Source of the DNA: Pseudomonas marvdashtae
GTDB lineage: Bacteria > Pseudomonadota > Gammaproteobacteria > Pseudomonadales > Pseudomonadaceae
Length of the DNA: 64,000 bases
NCBI RefSeq assembly: GCF_014268655.2
Contig: NZ_JABWQX020000001.1
Location: 1,022,001 to 1,086,000 of the forward strand
Direction: 5' to 3'
This document shows, one piece after another, positions 63,805 to 64,000 of the stretch (position 1 is the stretch's first letter; each line of letters begins with the position of its first letter). Both the position numbers and the translations under genes were made by a program. The notes below the pieces were generated by a model, which did not search any database, was not told the DNA's origin, and saw nothing but the letters and a program-made list of their open reading frames with translations.

Positions 63805-64000
63805 TCAGCCCAAAGGCCAGTGTTGGTGACAGGCCTGGCGCACGGCGGCGGCACTGGCCAGGTTGAGCAAATCGGTACTGACGCGGCGGCACTGGCCGGC
63901 ATCGAGGTGACGCACGCGGTCCTTGATTTCGCCGACCTGCGGCGGGCTGACCGACAGCTCCCGTACGCCCAGCCCGATCAGCACCGGCGTCGCCAGGGGA
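63805..64000 (-). CDS. PTS enzyme I (likely EIIA-HPr-EI fusion), C-terminal end; continues past window
   Basis: Not opened by a start inside the window. The - strand reads 65 codons to a TGA at 63805-63807, ending VRQACHQHWPLG. The part PVLIGLGVRELSVSPPQV matches the C-terminus of PEP-protein phosphotransferases. It is 33 bases from nagE and in the same direction, so it is probably the energy-coupling protein of that PTS (in P. aeruginosa a fused NagF-type protein is encoded there). Confidence 0.8.
   Translation of the reverse strand, partial: PLATPVLIGLGVRELSVSPPQVGEIKDRVRHLDAGQCRRVSTDLLNLASAAAVRQACHQHWPLG

Overview
The window reads as chromosomal DNA of a Pseudomonas, most likely of the P. 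fluorescens complex. The support is high GC content, a complete alginate operon in the canonical order algD-alg8-alg44-algK-algE-algG-algX-algL-algI-algJ-algF-algA, REP/REPIN repeats of the fluorescens type, and Pseudomonas gene blocks (lepA-lepB-rnc-era-recO-pdxJ, valS-holC-pepA/lptFG, mltF-purL, nagE). No rRNA, tRNA, CRISPR array, IS element or prophage was recognised.

Layout. (1) 1-4098: two tandem TccC-type RHS toxin genes on the + strand. The first is cut by the window edge. Their RHS cores are nearly the same, but the C-terminal toxic tips are unrelated. (2) 4179-20688 (-): the alginate biosynthesis and export operon. AlgD and AlgA supply GDP-mannuronate, Alg8/Alg44 polymerise under c-di-GMP control, AlgK/AlgE form the outer-membrane exit, AlgG epimerises, AlgX/AlgI/AlgJ/AlgF acetylate, and AlgL clears periplasmic polymer. 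REP-type repeats sit in two gene gaps. A 0.8-kb AT-richer control region lies upstream of algD. (3) 21.5-29 kb: yaaA, a degenerate NodB-like deacetylase, a PIN-PhoH ATPase, moaCDE, rhlB and a carboxylesterase. (4) 29-33.6 kb: aapJQMP amino-acid ABC transporter behind a good sigma-54 promoter match. (5) 33.7-38.4 kb: accessory stretch with an MqsR/MqsA toxin-antitoxin pair and palindromic operator, a CynX-type transporter, an NTF2-like protein, a GIY-YIG protein, a GST and a small orphan Ig-like gene in AT-richer DNA. (6) 38.8-47 kb: yejK/ndpA, an HU gene, rlmF, valS, a small conserved gene, holC, pepA. (7) 47.4-55.8 kb (+): lptF-lptG, lepA-lepB-rnc-era, recO, pdxJ. (8) 56-64 kb: mltF, purL, a CIN-domain protein, nagE and the end of an enzyme I gene for the same PTS.

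Most of the window is housekeeping or well known. The parts that deserve a second look are the toxin tips of the RHS genes, the operator and promoter structures (mqsRA, aapJ, algD), the deacetylase that has lost metal ligands, the orphan Ig-like protein, and an apparent gene loss between lepB and rnc. Start codons were moved from the longest frame where a ribosome site or a family N-terminus supported it; the reasons are given per gene.
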